Positions 1 through 7,170 of a stretch of 64,000 nucleotides of DNA are shown piece after piece. Source of the DNA: Salinibacillus aidingensis (lineage in GTDB: Bacteria; Bacillota; Bacilli; Bacillales; Alkalibacillaceae); NCBI RefSeq assembly GCF_039522525.1, contig NZ_BAAADO010000004.1:186001-250000 (forward strand), given 5' to 3'. Under the pieces are notes generated by a model. That model was not told the origin of the DNA. It saw only the letters and a list, made by a program, of their open reading frames with translations, and did not search any database. Positions within the stretch are counted from its first letter, which is position 1. The number at the start of each line of letters is the position of its first letter. Both the position numbers and the translations under genes were made by a program.

Positions 1-1
1 T

Positions 2-214
2 TTATGTGTTCCTTCAGACGTACTAAGTGGAATTTCATTTGGTGGTCCGCAAATTATAACGAATGTAAGTGTTTTATATGACCAGCAGGCTGGTGGAATT
101 ATCATGAAAGTTATGCAGGAAATTATATACGGGTTTGTTTTGGCGAAAGTATTCTTTAAATGGTTTAAAAATGAGTCGAGCAGAGGTGTTGATCCGATTC
201 CCAATCAATCCTGA
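2..214 (+). CDS. ctaG: Cytochrome c oxidase assembly factor CtaG, C-terminal fragment
   Basis: Seventy codons are open from the window edge to a TGA at 212-214, so only the C-terminus is present. It holds a DQQAGGIIMKVMQEIIYG stretch, a hydrophobic segment, and a basic then polar tail. The DQQ(L/A)GGIIMK pattern is characteristic of the caa3-type CtaG membrane family, which is needed to assemble the caa3 cytochrome oxidase. The DUF420 gene 29 bases downstream and the ylb genes further on match the end of the ctaABCDEFG cluster in Bacillus. The start and most membrane helices lie outside the window. Confidence 0.8.
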   Translation, partial: LCVPSDVLSGISFGGPQIITNVSVLYDQQAGGIIMKVMQEIIYGFVLAKVFFKWFKNESSRGVDPIPNQS

Positions 215-243
215 GACTGCATAGGAACTATAGGAGGACAAGT

Positions 244-702
244 ATGGCGACAATTTTGCCCACATTAAGTACAGTATTTATTATTATTTCGGCCATTTTA
301 GTGGCTATTGGATGGATTTTAATCGCAAAAAATAAGCGAAAGGCTCATAAAAAGGTTATGATCAGTGGCGCTTTAGCTGCACTGGCTTTCTTTACGATTT
401 ACATGTCCCGAACAATATTTATCGGGAATACGTCATTTGGCGGTCCTGATGATATTAAAATCTATTATACGGTATTTCTGATTTTCCATATAATTCTGGC
501 AACAACAGCAGCTGTCTTTGGGGTAGTTACATTATACTTAGCATTTAAACGAAAGATTTCCAAGCACCGTAAAATCGGCCCCATTACAAGTGTCATCTGG
601 TTTTTCTCAGCTGTAACAGGTGTTGTCGTCTATCTCCTTTTATATGTTATCTATGATGGGGGACAGACAACAAGCATGTTAAAGGCTATTTTTGGTTTTT
701 GA
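244..702 (+). CDS. DUF420 family membrane protein (CtaM/YozB-like)
   Basis: This is a 152-residue protein with four predicted membrane segments (about residues 5-27, 40-58, 78-103 and 115-137) separated by short basic loops. Size and layout match the DUF420 family, whose members YozB and staphylococcal CtaM are linked to haem-copper oxidase maturation. ATG 244 follows a TAGGAGGA ribosome site at 230-237. It lies 29 bases after the ctaG stop, so it is probably the last gene of the cytochrome oxidase operon. The family assignment is from recognition of the pattern; the role in oxidase maturation is inferred from the family and position. Confidence 0.75.
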   Translation: MATILPTLSTVFIIISAILVAIGWILIAKNKRKAHKKVMISGALAALAFFTIYMSRTIFIGNTSFGGPDDIKIYYTVFLIFHIILATTAAVFGVVTLYLAFKRKISKHRKIGPITSVIWFFSAVTGVVVYLLLYVIYDGGQTTSMLKAIFGF

Positions 703-736
703 TTTAACAATTGAGCTGCTGATGGAGGGAGTTGCT

Positions 737-1228
737 GTGATCATAACAGGTCAGGAACTAACACTAAGAGCAGTTACTAAAAAAGATGCAGAGCTGCTCT
801 TGGTACAACCGGAAAAGTATGCTGAAAAACACGGGATAACCATACCTGAACGCTGGCCACATGTTCATTTAAATATTTATTTGCCTCTTTATCATGAGTT
901 ATTGCTGAGAGATATCCGTAATCAGGGCTATGGTCCATGGGTGATTACAACAGACACCTCCATTGCTGGAGATATTACCATACAGTCAATGCCCAACGAT
1001 AAAGGGGAGATATGGATAGGCTATCATATTGAACCTGAGGAGCGTAATAAGGGGGTTGCTTCAAAAGCCATTAAGTATCTTAGTGAATGGGCGATATCCC
1101 AGTCTGATATAAAGAGAATATATGCGGAGTGTAATCACTCGAATGTTTCTTCAATGAAGGCATTAAAAAATGCAGGTTATTTGCTGCATCATCGTTTTAA
1201 GACAGTTGACGTATATGCCTATCCATAA
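737..1228 (+). CDS. GNAT family N-acetyltransferase (RimJ/RimL type)
   Basis: The product is 163 residues. It shows the GNAT fold signature of the ribosomal-protein or small-molecule acetyltransferase subgroup: LTLRAVTKKDAELL at the N-terminus, the acetyl-CoA loop PEERNKGVASKAIKYL near residues 107-122, and the late motif ECNHSNVSSMKALKNAGY. I place the start at GTG 737 because GGAGGG lies 7 bases upstream. An in-frame ATG at 692 would overlap the preceding gene and has no ribosome site. The substrate cannot be told from the sequence. A strong hairpin directly follows the stop. Confidence 0.8.
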   Translation: MIITGQELTLRAVTKKDAELLLVQPEKYAEKHGITIPERWPHVHLNIYLPLYHELLLRDIRNQGYGPWVITTDTSIAGDITIQSMPNDKGEIWIGYHIEPEERNKGVASKAIKYLSEWAISQSDIKRIYAECNHSNVSSMKALKNAGYLLHHRFKTVDVYAYP

Positions 1229-1233
1229 ACATT

Positions 1234-1270
1234 AAGGAGCTGTCTCATACAACGTGAGACAGCTCCTTTG
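1234..1270. terminator. Bidirectional intrinsic terminator
   Basis: A perfect 14-base inverted repeat (arms 1234-1247 and 1255-1268) with a 7-base loop lies between the convergent acetyltransferase and AI-2E transporter genes. The A-rich and T-rich flanks let it act on both strands. Confidence 0.85.
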
Positions 1271-1280
1271 CTGTTCTTAA

Positions 1281-2339
1281 CTATATTTTTATTTTCCATT
1301 TGATAATTCCGGCTTCTCTGGCGGAATTGTAGGCGATGACTAATAGTGGACCAATGATGAAACCTAAAATACCAATCAATTTCAGTCCTAAATACATGGC
1401 AATGAGTGTCACAAGAGGGGACAGGCCCATGTGTCGTCCCATGACTTTTGGTTCAACCGTTCTCCTGATGGCTAAGAGAATAATGGCCAGCACACCTAGC
1501 TGAATTCCCATAGCTAATTCACCAGTGATCAGCATGTAAAGGGACCATGGTCCAAGAATAATAATGGATCCAATGATCGGAATAAAATCAATTAACCAGA
1601 TAATAATTGACATAATGATGGCTACATCAGGTGCAATATACCAAAGCCCTAATAAACTTACGGTAAATATGATGATACTGACCAGAAATTGAGCCTTTAA
1701 AAATCCTACAATCACATAAGAGAAACGGGCGGTCATAAAGCTTACTTTTTCAGCCGTTTCTTCCTTCATTAAAGAATAAGCATTTTTTCTTAATTTAGGC
1801 AGCTCCAGCATAAATAAAAACAGGGCAATTAAATATACGAGGAAACTGACCAGGTATTCCGGTACTTTGGCGACAATACCGGCTACATTTTCAATGGTAA
1901 TCGTTTCGTTTATGTTTTCACGAATTCCTCCAATATTGTCGTGCAGGGTAGTTGTGACTTCATCTACAAAGTCTTCAGGCATCCCTTGAGTAAAGGTATT
2001 CATATCTGATTCTAAGTTGTTCACCACATGCGTAATATTGTTTATGTAATTTGGAGCATTCTCTGTCAGTTTCACAAGCTGTGCAACGGATTTTGTTGTA
2101 ACATATGTACCTATCGTGGATATAATCAGTAAAAATACAATAAAAATAATGGTTACACTTATTTTCCGGGTGATGCCAAATTTAAATTTTAATAACCGAA
2201 CAAGTGGGTTTAATATAAAAGCGGTAAGTAACGCCAGTATCAGTGGAACAGATACAGGTAATATGAAAATGATGATGAGTATAGCAATGATGGAAAGGAT
2301 AATTTTTGTCCATTGTGATTTAGTTAATTTATTGAACAA
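1281..2339 (-). CDS. AI-2E family transporter (permease)
   Basis: The product is 352 residues and polytopic. Hydrophobic segments cluster at residues 12-45 and 60-85, a soluble loop covers about 90-150, and five or more helices lie in the C-terminal half. The PKVMGRHMGLSPLVTLIAMY region is the typical conserved motif of the AI-2E/YtvI/YueF family. Members are proposed to export autoinducer-2 or to act in ion exchange, so the substrate is open. The start is a TTG at 2339: no in-frame ATG is near it, and an AGAAGGGAG site lies about 13 bases upstream, a rather long gap. It is a single gene, not part of the ctaG/ylb order of B. subtilis. Confidence 0.8.
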   Translation of the reverse strand: MFNKLTKSQWTKIILSIIAILIIIFILPVSVPLILALLTAFILNPLVRLLKFKFGITRKISVTIIFIVFLLIISTIGTYVTTKSVAQLVKLTENAPNYINNITHVVNNLESDMNTFTQGMPEDFVDEVTTTLHDNIGGIRENINETITIENVAGIVAKVPEYLVSFLVYLIALFLFMLELPKLRKNAYSLMKEETAEKVSFMTARFSYVIVGFLKAQFLVSIIIFTVSLLGLWYIAPDVAIIMSIIIWLIDFIPIIGSIIILGPWSLYMLITGELAMGIQLGVLAIILLAIRRTVEPKVMGRHMGLSPLVTLIAMYLGLKLIGILGFIIGPLLVIAYNSAREAGIIKWKIKI

Positions 2340-2431
2340 TTTAAGTATGCGGCTCCCTTCTAAAAAACTCTATCTTAAATATAGCACAAGGAGAACTTTT
2401 TGAACATCAATATGGAACAAATTTAACAAAA

Positions 2432-2466
2432 AAAGGCTATTGAATGTTAAGGATTCAATAGCCTTT
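2432..2466 (-). terminator. Intrinsic terminator of the YugN-like gene
   Basis: An 11-base inverted repeat (2435-2445 with 2453-2463) has flanking A/T bases. Read on the minus strand it is followed by a run of seven T, right after the end of the minus-strand gene 2510-2887. Confidence 0.85.
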
Positions 2467-2509
2467 CCCTTTATACACAGGAAGCCCTAAGAGGCCACGT
2501 ATGGTCCAA

Positions 2510-2887
2510 TTATGCATTTTCTTCCACTTTAAATTGATCAATGGACTCTTTTACCTTTTTAAGGATCTGATTTGATTTTTGAACAATATTTTCAGGAAAT
2601 TCTTCACCATCCCCATATTCAATCCCATGAGGATAATAATGCTTTCCTAAAAGAGGCGTTAACAATTTAATAATGGCATTCCCTTTGTCAACGTCACCTT
2701 CAATGGCATACCCCTGAATTCGAAGGTAATAGGTAACATTCTTCACATTGGTTTCCATTTTGTAATCATATGTAACACGCTCATAATCCCAGCCGGATGC
2801 ACGAATAAGACCGGCTTTCTCCATAAGATGATCCAAAGGCTTAAGATTTACAACAGAATCTTCAATACCATGTCCTTCTAATTTCAT
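2510..2887 (-). CDS. ylbA: YugN-like family protein (YlbA)
   Basis: This is a 125-residue soluble protein of unknown function. The central pattern (TYYLRIQGYAIEG, then LLGKHYYPHGIEYG) fits the YugN-like family. Position and minus-strand orientation between the cytochrome oxidase genes and ylbB match ylbA of B. subtilis. I start it at ATG 2887 because AGAGGTG lies 6 bases upstream; the longer reading frame begins at a GTG inside that ribosome site. The family call rests on pattern and synteny. No catalytic motif is visible. Confidence 0.65.
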   Translation of the reverse strand: MKLEGHGIEDSVVNLKPLDHLMEKAGLIRASGWDYERVTYDYKMETNVKNVTYYLRIQGYAIEGDVDKGNAIIKLLTPLLGKHYYPHGIEYGDGEEFPENIVQKSNQILKKVKESIDQFKVEENA

Positions 2888-3068
2888 ATATTTCACCTCT
2901 ATTTTAACTTTTCAATCTAAATCCATCATAGTAAAAAAATGCTGATTAATCAATTCTTAAACTGGAAATCCCCATTTTTTCAGAAATATATGTATCAAAA
3001 TGGACACAATAAAGAAAGGAGAACACTTTGTCTGTTGTCCAATAAAGACTATTTAAGGAGGATGATGT

Positions 3069-3500
3069 ATGAAATCCATACAGGACATTATGACTCGGGA
3101 CGTATCCAGCTGCAGTCCGGATGATACCCTCTATGATGCAGCGGTTAAAATGAAAGATCTGGATGTAGGAGTGATTCCGGTCACCGACAATCAGAATCAC
3201 CTTATGGGGCTTGTAACGGACCGGGATTTAGTGCTTCGAGGCTACGCTGCTAAAAAGTCTGAATCAACGAAAATACAGGAAGTAATCAGTGATGACTTAT
3301 ATTCCGTTTCACCTGCGACTGATGTACAGGAGGCAAGCCAGCTTATGGCTGAAAAACAAGTGAGACGCCTGCCAGTTGTCGATAATGGTGAGCTGGTTGG
3401 GATCGTATCCTTAGGTGACCTTTCCCTGGAAAAGAAATCTGACCATGCTGCCGGGGTAGCCCTTAACGAAATTTCCGAAAAACGTGATGAGCTTCATTAA
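3069..3500 (+). CDS. ylbB: CBS domain protein (YlbB)
   Basis: The 143-residue protein consists almost entirely of a tandem CBS pair (Bateman module). The first domain covers about residues 6-58 (IMTRDVSSCSPDDTLYDA to GLVTDRDLV) and the second about 70-120 (ISDDLYSVSPATDVQEA to GIVSLGDLSL). CBS pairs bind adenine nucleotides and usually regulate a partner, and no catalytic domain is attached here. AAGGAGG lies just upstream of ATG 3069. A terminator follows at once, so the gene is probably monocistronic. Order and size agree with ylbB. Confidence 0.85.
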   Translation: MKSIQDIMTRDVSSCSPDDTLYDAAVKMKDLDVGVIPVTDNQNHLMGLVTDRDLVLRGYAAKKSESTKIQEVISDDLYSVSPATDVQEASQLMAEKQVRRLPVVDNGELVGIVSLGDLSLEKKSDHAAGVALNEISEKRDELH

Positions 3501-3506
3501 TTTATC

Positions 3507-3535
3507 AAAAACCGCCGATTCGGCGGTTTTTTTAT
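3507..3535 (+). terminator. Intrinsic terminator after ylbB
   Basis: A GC-rich stem (ACCGCCG with CGGCGGT and A/T extensions) with a minimal loop is followed by seven T, starting six bases after the ylbB stop. Confidence 0.9.
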
Positions 3536-3613
3536 TTTCATCCCACACTGGAAGATGGAATCATGTATAATTTTAAATAAATTCGCGTATAACGGAAGTG
3601 GAGGGAAGTGTCG

Positions 3614-4693
3614 ATGAGGAAAATGACCGGAATTTTGTTACTGGCGATTGTGCTTTTTTTTATAATTGAACAGCGTCCTGAAATCATAAATAAAACCAGG
3701 GATTTACTTTTTTCGTTTAAGGAAGAGATTTCTCAAATAGATCCTGATATAGCGGATTTACAGACCGAAAAGGCACAACCTGAAGATTCATCTCCTAAAC
3801 AACAGTTTGAAGGAGAGCTCTTCAGCCTGTTCACAGCTAATCGGGAATCAATTATTGAAACTCTGGGTCAGCCGACTCGTAAGGATCCTACACCATTCGG
3901 GTATCAGTGGTGGGTTTATGAAAATGTAGCCGGTCAGTATATACAGGTAGGAATGAAGGAAGGGAAAGCTGTAACCATTTATGCCACGGGTGACAGTTTA
4001 TCAATCGATCCTATTTCCATCGGCGATTCCTATGACAAGGTTCAGGAGCACTTTCCGGCACAAACCAAGGTTGACATGGAATTATCCAGAGGGAGTTATC
4101 AATTTCAATTAAAGGAAGAAGAAAAACGACGCAATCCATTGATAAAATTGTCTGATCAGCGTTTTATGCAATTATATTTTGATACGTTTACAAAGCAACT
4201 TTCCTCTGTAAGGTTACTGGATGCGGAGACATTATTGCATCTGAAGCCCTATGCAGTGAAGTACAGAGGTGATTTGCCGGAGATTAACCTTTCAGATAAG
4301 GAGTGGCAAAACATACAGGAAGGAAGGGAAAAACAAATATTTGCTCTCAGCAATGAAATCCGTAAACGGTTTTCACTAACGACATTTAGCTGGTATGAGC
4401 CTGTATCAGAGGTTGCGTTTTCCCATAGTGAGGATATGGCCAAAAAGAATTACTTTTCCCATTACGCACCTGATGGAGATGGGCTTCAGGAACGACTGGC
4501 AGAACGGCAAATTAAATACTTATCAGCCGGTGAAAATATTGCGGCTCAGTACCCGGATGCAGCAGCGGCTGTAGAAGGATGGTTAAATAGCAAAGGGCAC
4601 AGGGAAGCCTTGCTAAACGGAGATTTCACCCATTTAGGAACAGGCGTTTACAGAGATTATTATACCCAGAATTTTCTGCAAAAAATACAATAA
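3614..4693 (+). CDS. ylbC: CAP domain protein with CAP-associated N-terminal domain (YlbC)
   Basis: The product is 359 residues. Residues 3-20 are a hydrophobic signal anchor. About 75-210 form the CAP-associated domain found in Bacillus YlbC-type proteins, and about 235-355 a CAP/SCP domain with HSEDMAKKNYFSHYAPDG, GENIA and GHREALL motifs. CAP domains are secreted or surface proteins of varied function, so the role is unknown. ATG 3614 is chosen because GGAGGG is 8 bases upstream; a GTG at 3608 is too close to it. The gene precedes the spore-related ylbD, from which a separate promoter divides it. Confidence 0.85.
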   Translation: MRKMTGILLLAIVLFFIIEQRPEIINKTRDLLFSFKEEISQIDPDIADLQTEKAQPEDSSPKQQFEGELFSLFTANRESIIETLGQPTRKDPTPFGYQWWVYENVAGQYIQVGMKEGKAVTIYATGDSLSIDPISIGDSYDKVQEHFPAQTKVDMELSRGSYQFQLKEEEKRRNPLIKLSDQRFMQLYFDTFTKQLSSVRLLDAETLLHLKPYAVKYRGDLPEINLSDKEWQNIQEGREKQIFALSNEIRKRFSLTTFSWYEPVSEVAFSHSEDMAKKNYFSHYAPDGDGLQERLAERQIKYLSAGENIAAQYPDAAAAVEGWLNSKGHREALLNGDFTHLGTGVYRDYYTQNFLQKIQ

Positions 4694-4710
4694 TCGCCCA
4701 TGCACACCTG

Positions 4711-4739
4711 CACAATTGCTGGATGTTTTACATAAAATA
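4711..4739 (+). promoter_or_regulatory. Candidate sigma-K promoter for ylbD
   Basis: CATAAAATA at 4731-4739 fits the sigma-K -10 consensus CATANNNTA. CACA at 4711-4714 fits the weak -35 mACm element, with a 16-base spacer. It lies about 35 bases before the ylbD start, in agreement with YlbD being a spore coat family protein. The motif is short, so chance matches are possible. Confidence 0.5.
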
Positions 4740-4774
4740 CTAGTAGTTATTTGTGCACAGGTGGTGAAAAGCAA

Positions 4775-5179
4775 ATGTCCAGTTTGCATCCCAAGGTGGA
4801 ACAATTTAAGTCATTCGTTGAAAAACATCCGAAATTAATTGAGCACGTACGAAATCGGAAAGAAAGCTGGCAGCCTTACTATGAAAAATGGCTGCTTTAC
4901 GGGGAAGAGGACGAGTATTGGGACGACTTTAAAGAAGATGGGCAAAGGTCTGCAACTAAAGAAAAACGCGCCAATAATCAGGAGCTGTTTCAAAAGCTCT
5001 CAAACATGATGAATAATATGGATATGAATAAGCTGCAGGATCAGATGAACCAATTGAATGGAGTGATTTCCAATGTTCAAAGCCTGATTCAGCAATTTCA
5101 GCAGCAAAATTCCGGCTCAGACTGGTCTCAGGGTGCCCAGCAACACCGGCCTGATCCATTTAAGTTTGGCAAAGATTAA
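4775..5179 (+). CDS. ylbD: YlbD family spore coat protein
   Basis: The 134-residue protein begins with the typical YlbD segment (VEQFKSFVEKHPKLIEHVR, then WQPYYEKWLLYGEEDEYW). An amphipathic middle and a Gln/Asn-rich tail at residues 85-120 follow. YlbD has been found in the B. subtilis spore coat fraction; its molecular function is unknown. ATG 4775 is used because AGGTGGTG lies about 9 bases upstream; the TTG at 4751 lacks a ribosome site. It is followed after 12 bases by ylbE, so the two are probably cotranscribed from the sigma-K type promoter. Confidence 0.85.
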   Translation: MSSLHPKVEQFKSFVEKHPKLIEHVRNRKESWQPYYEKWLLYGEEDEYWDDFKEDGQRSATKEKRANNQELFQKLSNMMNNMDMNKLQDQMNQLNGVISNVQSLIQQFQQQNSGSDWSQGAQQHRPDPFKFGKD

Positions 5180-5191
5180 GGAGGGGAAAGG

Positions 5192-5431
5192 ATGCAGCCA
5201 AGTGTTTATCATTTTTTAAAAAGACGCCCTGATCTTCTTCATTTTGTCCGGATGAATCCATCCTGGTACCGTATTCTTACACGTAATCCAGAGCGCATAA
5301 ATGTTCTTGAAGAGACCTCTAAAACTTTTTATGGTCAGACGTTCTCTCAGAAGGCCGGGAAATTAAGCGAACAGCTAAATTTATTGTCTATGCTGCTTTC
5401 TATGTCCGAATATATGAACACGGACGGTTAG
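5192..5431 (+). CDS. ylbE: YlbE-like protein
   Basis: This small 79-residue protein has a basic, aromatic N-terminal half (LKRRPDLLHFVRMNPSWYR, LTRNPE) typical of the YlbE-like family and a short amphipathic C-terminus. Function is unknown. AAGGAGGGG sits 6-10 bases upstream of ATG 5192. The gap to ylbD is 12 bases, which implies cotranscription and perhaps a role in the mother cell or spore. Order ylbD-ylbE-ylbF is conserved with B. subtilis. Confidence 0.8.
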   Translation: MQPSVYHFLKRRPDLLHFVRMNPSWYRILTRNPERINVLEETSKTFYGQTFSQKAGKLSEQLNLLSMLLSMSEYMNTDG

Positions 5432-5487
5432 ATAGGGAAATCCAATTACACGAGGGTCGTTAAAATATTGAAAATAATAGGAAAAGA

Positions 5488-5516
5488 TTTTCATCTCCGG
5501 TTATCTTTGATATGAT
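5488..5516 (+). promoter_or_regulatory. Candidate sigma-A promoter for ricF-ylbG
   Basis: TTTTCA (5488-5493) and TATGAT (5511-5516) are separated by 17 bases and lie just upstream of the ricF ribosome site. The -35 matches 4 of 6 consensus positions and the -10 matches 5 of 6. Confidence 0.45.
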
Positions 5517-5534
5517 GAAAGTGGAGGTGGAATC

Positions 5535-5975
5535 ATGATAGCCACAATGGAAGTTGTTGACATATTAGATAAAGCCGAAAATATTGGTCAAATGGTCCTT
5601 CAGTCCGAAACCATGCACCGCTATGAAGAAGCTAAACATAAATTAGAGCAGGATGATGAGGCCCAGAAGCTTATCGCCGATTTTCAAAATATGAAAGAAA
5701 AATATGAAGAGGTTCAGCGTTTTGGACGCTATCATCCGGATTATAGTAAAATCACCAAGGAAGTACGTTCAGTAAAACGTGAAATGGATATGCACGAAAC
5801 GGTTGCTTTATATAAAAGAGCAGAAACAGAACTACAGGCCCTGCTGGACGATATCAGCGGAATTTTGGCTGAAGAAGTGAGTTCAACCATTAAAGTTCCT
5901 CGTGATGGTGCAGTTTTCAAAGACAAAGGTGGTTGTGGCTGTGGAAGTGGTGGTTCCTGCGGCTGCGCATCCTGA
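5535..5975 (+). CDS. ricF: RicF (YlbF), subunit of the RicAFT RNA-processing complex
   Basis: The 146-residue protein is alpha-helical with the YlbF/YmcA fold: helices over about residues 5-45, 50-75 and 85-115. It ends in a cysteine-rich tail, GCGCGSGGSCGCAS. In B. subtilis RicF works with RicA (YmcA) and RicT (YaaT) in a complex that binds Fe-S clusters and modulates RNase Y mRNA maturation, affecting sporulation, competence and biofilm formation. The four tail cysteines could take part in cluster binding (inference). GGAGGTGG precedes ATG 5535. ylbG follows closely and is likely in the same transcript. Confidence 0.9.
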   Translation: MIATMEVVDILDKAENIGQMVLQSETMHRYEEAKHKLEQDDEAQKLIADFQNMKEKYEEVQRFGRYHPDYSKITKEVRSVKREMDMHETVALYKRAETELQALLDDISGILAEEVSSTIKVPRDGAVFKDKGGCGCGSGGSCGCAS

Positions 5976-6018
5976 TTTTTATCCGGATAAAACTTTGAAG
6001 AACGATGAGGACGATGAT

Positions 6019-6294
6019 ATGTTTACAAAAAGGCAAGGAATTTTTGTTTGGGTAAAAAACATAAAAAATGGACGTAAGCTTCGAAGGTTTGGTCATATCA
6101 TAACCATGTCGAAAAAGCAAAGATATGTGCTGCTTTATGTGAATCAGGAGGATACAGAGGATAAATTACAACAATTACAAAAGCTTCCTTTTGTTATAAA
6201 GGCTGAACCATCTTATAAACCATTTATCCGAACAGAATTTGAAAACGAAAAGGCAAAAGAAATAAAAGAAGAAGAATCTAAATACGGTTTTTAG
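6019..6294 (+). CDS. ylbG: YlbG family protein (UPF0298)
   Basis: The protein has 91 residues and starts MFTKRQGIFVWVKNIKN. It continues with RRFGHIITMSKKQRYVLLYV and a charged Glu/Lys tail, all typical of the YlbG family of unknown function in Bacillales. ATG 6019 is used because GAGG lies 8 bases upstream. Longer upstream reading in the same frame overlaps ricF and has no ribosome site. It lies 43 bases after ricF and is followed by a strong terminator, so ricF-ylbG form one unit. Confidence 0.85.
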   Translation: MFTKRQGIFVWVKNIKNGRKLRRFGHIITMSKKQRYVLLYVNQEDTEDKLQQLQKLPFVIKAEPSYKPFIRTEFENEKAKEIKEEESKYGF

Positions 6295-6298
6295 CCTG

Positions 6299-6338
6299 AA
6301 AAGGTTCCCCGGGGATACGTCCTCAGGGAACCTTTTTT
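6299..6338 (+). terminator. Intrinsic terminator after ylbG
   Basis: AAGGTTCCC (from 6301) pairs with GGGAACCTT (from 6326), with more pairing inside, followed by a T run. It sits between the convergent ylbG and the 6351-6737 gene and may serve both. Confidence 0.85.
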
Positions 6339-6350
6339 AAAGAAATAATT

Positions 6351-6737
6351 TTAAAAACTTCTCTGTAATCGAGGTAAATAATGGTTGGTTCGCAATATGC
6401 CGATTAAATGCTGAAAAAATATTTCCTGATCACTAAATTTACCGGAAGGAGACACGGTAAGTTCAATCACATCATGCTGGAGTTCATCGGCCAGTTCTCT
6501 CCATAAATCATAACGTTTACTTGGAATCGGAACTCCTTCCAGACAAATATAGATGGGCTGAAAGTTTCCGGGATTGGTCGGTTTCATCACTAAAGCTAAT
6601 GAAGCTTCAGGATTATTTTCATCGAACGGATGTAACACCAGCATATGCCGTACTCGCTCCGGCATGGCTCTGCCTATGTACATCAATTCATATATATCAG
6701 AATATCCGTTTCCTAAAGGGATAAATCGCTGCATCAT
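6351..6737 (-). CDS. Conserved Bacillaceae protein, DUF7147-like
   Basis: The product is 128 residues, soluble, with no membrane segment. The N-terminus MQRFIPLGNGYSDIYEL, the central LALVMKPTNPGNFQPIYICLEG and the LWRELADEL segment resemble small proteins often found beside rsmD in Bacillaceae. Some of these have been labelled methylthioribose kinase, a name not supported by size or motifs here. Function is unknown. GAGGTG lies 7 bases upstream of ATG 6737 (minus strand); a second ATG is one codon in. The DUF number is from memory and is less certain than the statement that this is a conserved neighbour of rsmD. Confidence 0.6.
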   Translation of the reverse strand: MMQRFIPLGNGYSDIYELMYIGRAMPERVRHMLVLHPFDENNPEASLALVMKPTNPGNFQPIYICLEGVPIPSKRYDLWRELADELQHDVIELTVSPSGKFSDQEIFFQHLIGILRTNHYLPRLQRSF

Positions 6738-6828
6738 TTTATGTCACCTCATTCCCTATTAATATGTCCAATACCTAATTTAGCATGAATGATGACAAAA
6801 ATGAACATTTATCAAACTTGAAATTTTG

Positions 6829-6868
6829 CTTATGCCGTCGGGCCTAACCCGGTCGCCTCCGCTTTTCT
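6829..6868 (-). repeat. Fragment of the AGAAAAGCGGAGGCGA repeat family
   Basis: On the minus strand this stretch begins AGAAAAGCGGAGGCGACC and ends in GACGGCATAAGC. The first 16 bases are the same as the start of the repeats at 52847, 52894 and 58964. It abuts the T run that ends the csfG RNA. Confidence 0.7.
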
Positions 6869-7012
6869 AAAAAAAATGCCTGCAGATACATATCTGCAGG
6901 CTCTCTTTGTTTCGCAACAAAGAGACAAAAAAGGGAGAGGAGAAACCGGAGGAAGAACTTATGGGGAAACGTAAGCCTTCTCCGTTTTAGAACGAATTTT
7001 ATTTCGTTCTCA
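6868..7012 (-). ncRNA. csfG: CsfG-like sporulation small RNA (Rfam ylbH-leader region)
   Basis: This intergenic region upstream of rsmD (ylbH) has no credible ORF but is highly structured. Read on the minus strand it starts with an 8-base perfect hairpin (7003-7010 with 6989-6996). It then has a two-tier stem (6947-6953 with 6978-6984 enclosing 6958-6963 with 6970-6975), C-rich and pyrimidine-rich single-stranded segments including CCTCC, and a hairpin at 6903-6924. It ends in a perfect 11-base terminator stem (6878-6888 with 6891-6901) plus eight T. About 144 nt would result from the promoter at 7018-7047. In B. subtilis CsfG is a forespore sRNA encoded in the ylbG-ylbH interval. The name here rests on position, terminator direction and promoter type. 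Confidence 0.75.
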
Positions 7013-7017
7013 TCTAT

Positions 7018-7047
7018 CATTGTGACCATTGATGAAAGAACTTATTC
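7018..7047 (-). promoter_or_regulatory. Candidate sigma-F/sigma-G promoter for csfG
   Basis: On the minus strand, GAATA (plus 7043-7047) and GGTCACAATG (plus 7018-7027) are separated by 15 bases. The second element fits GGnnAnAnTR, the sigma-F -10 consensus, at every position. The -35 differs by one base from GYATA and also resembles the sigma-G type. The predicted start lies near 7011, just before the first hairpin of the RNA. Confidence 0.65.
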
Positions 7048-7170
7048 ATTTTGGGAGCAAAAATTTTTTTTCATCTTTTAGCTTTTAGAAAAGGTGCCAT
7101 TAAAATCCAAATGTGGTAGCATAAAACTATTGTAAAGGTTTTTTATGAATATGAATGGGGTGACGTGAAC

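Noticed and set aside
2116..2403. A 95-codon plus-strand frame inside the AI-2E transporter gene
   Set aside because: It is antisense to a clear membrane protein gene and extends over its start.
6961..6990. A nine-codon plus-strand ORF (MGKRKPSPF) after GGAGGAAGAACTT
   Set aside because: Its codons form the two-tier stem of the csfG region; the SD-like GGAGG is one arm of that stem. The RNA reading explains it better.
6844..7029. A 61-codon minus-strand frame within the csfG region
   Set aside because: It runs through the sRNA hairpins and terminator and has no family resemblance; the starting ATG lies at the promoter -10.
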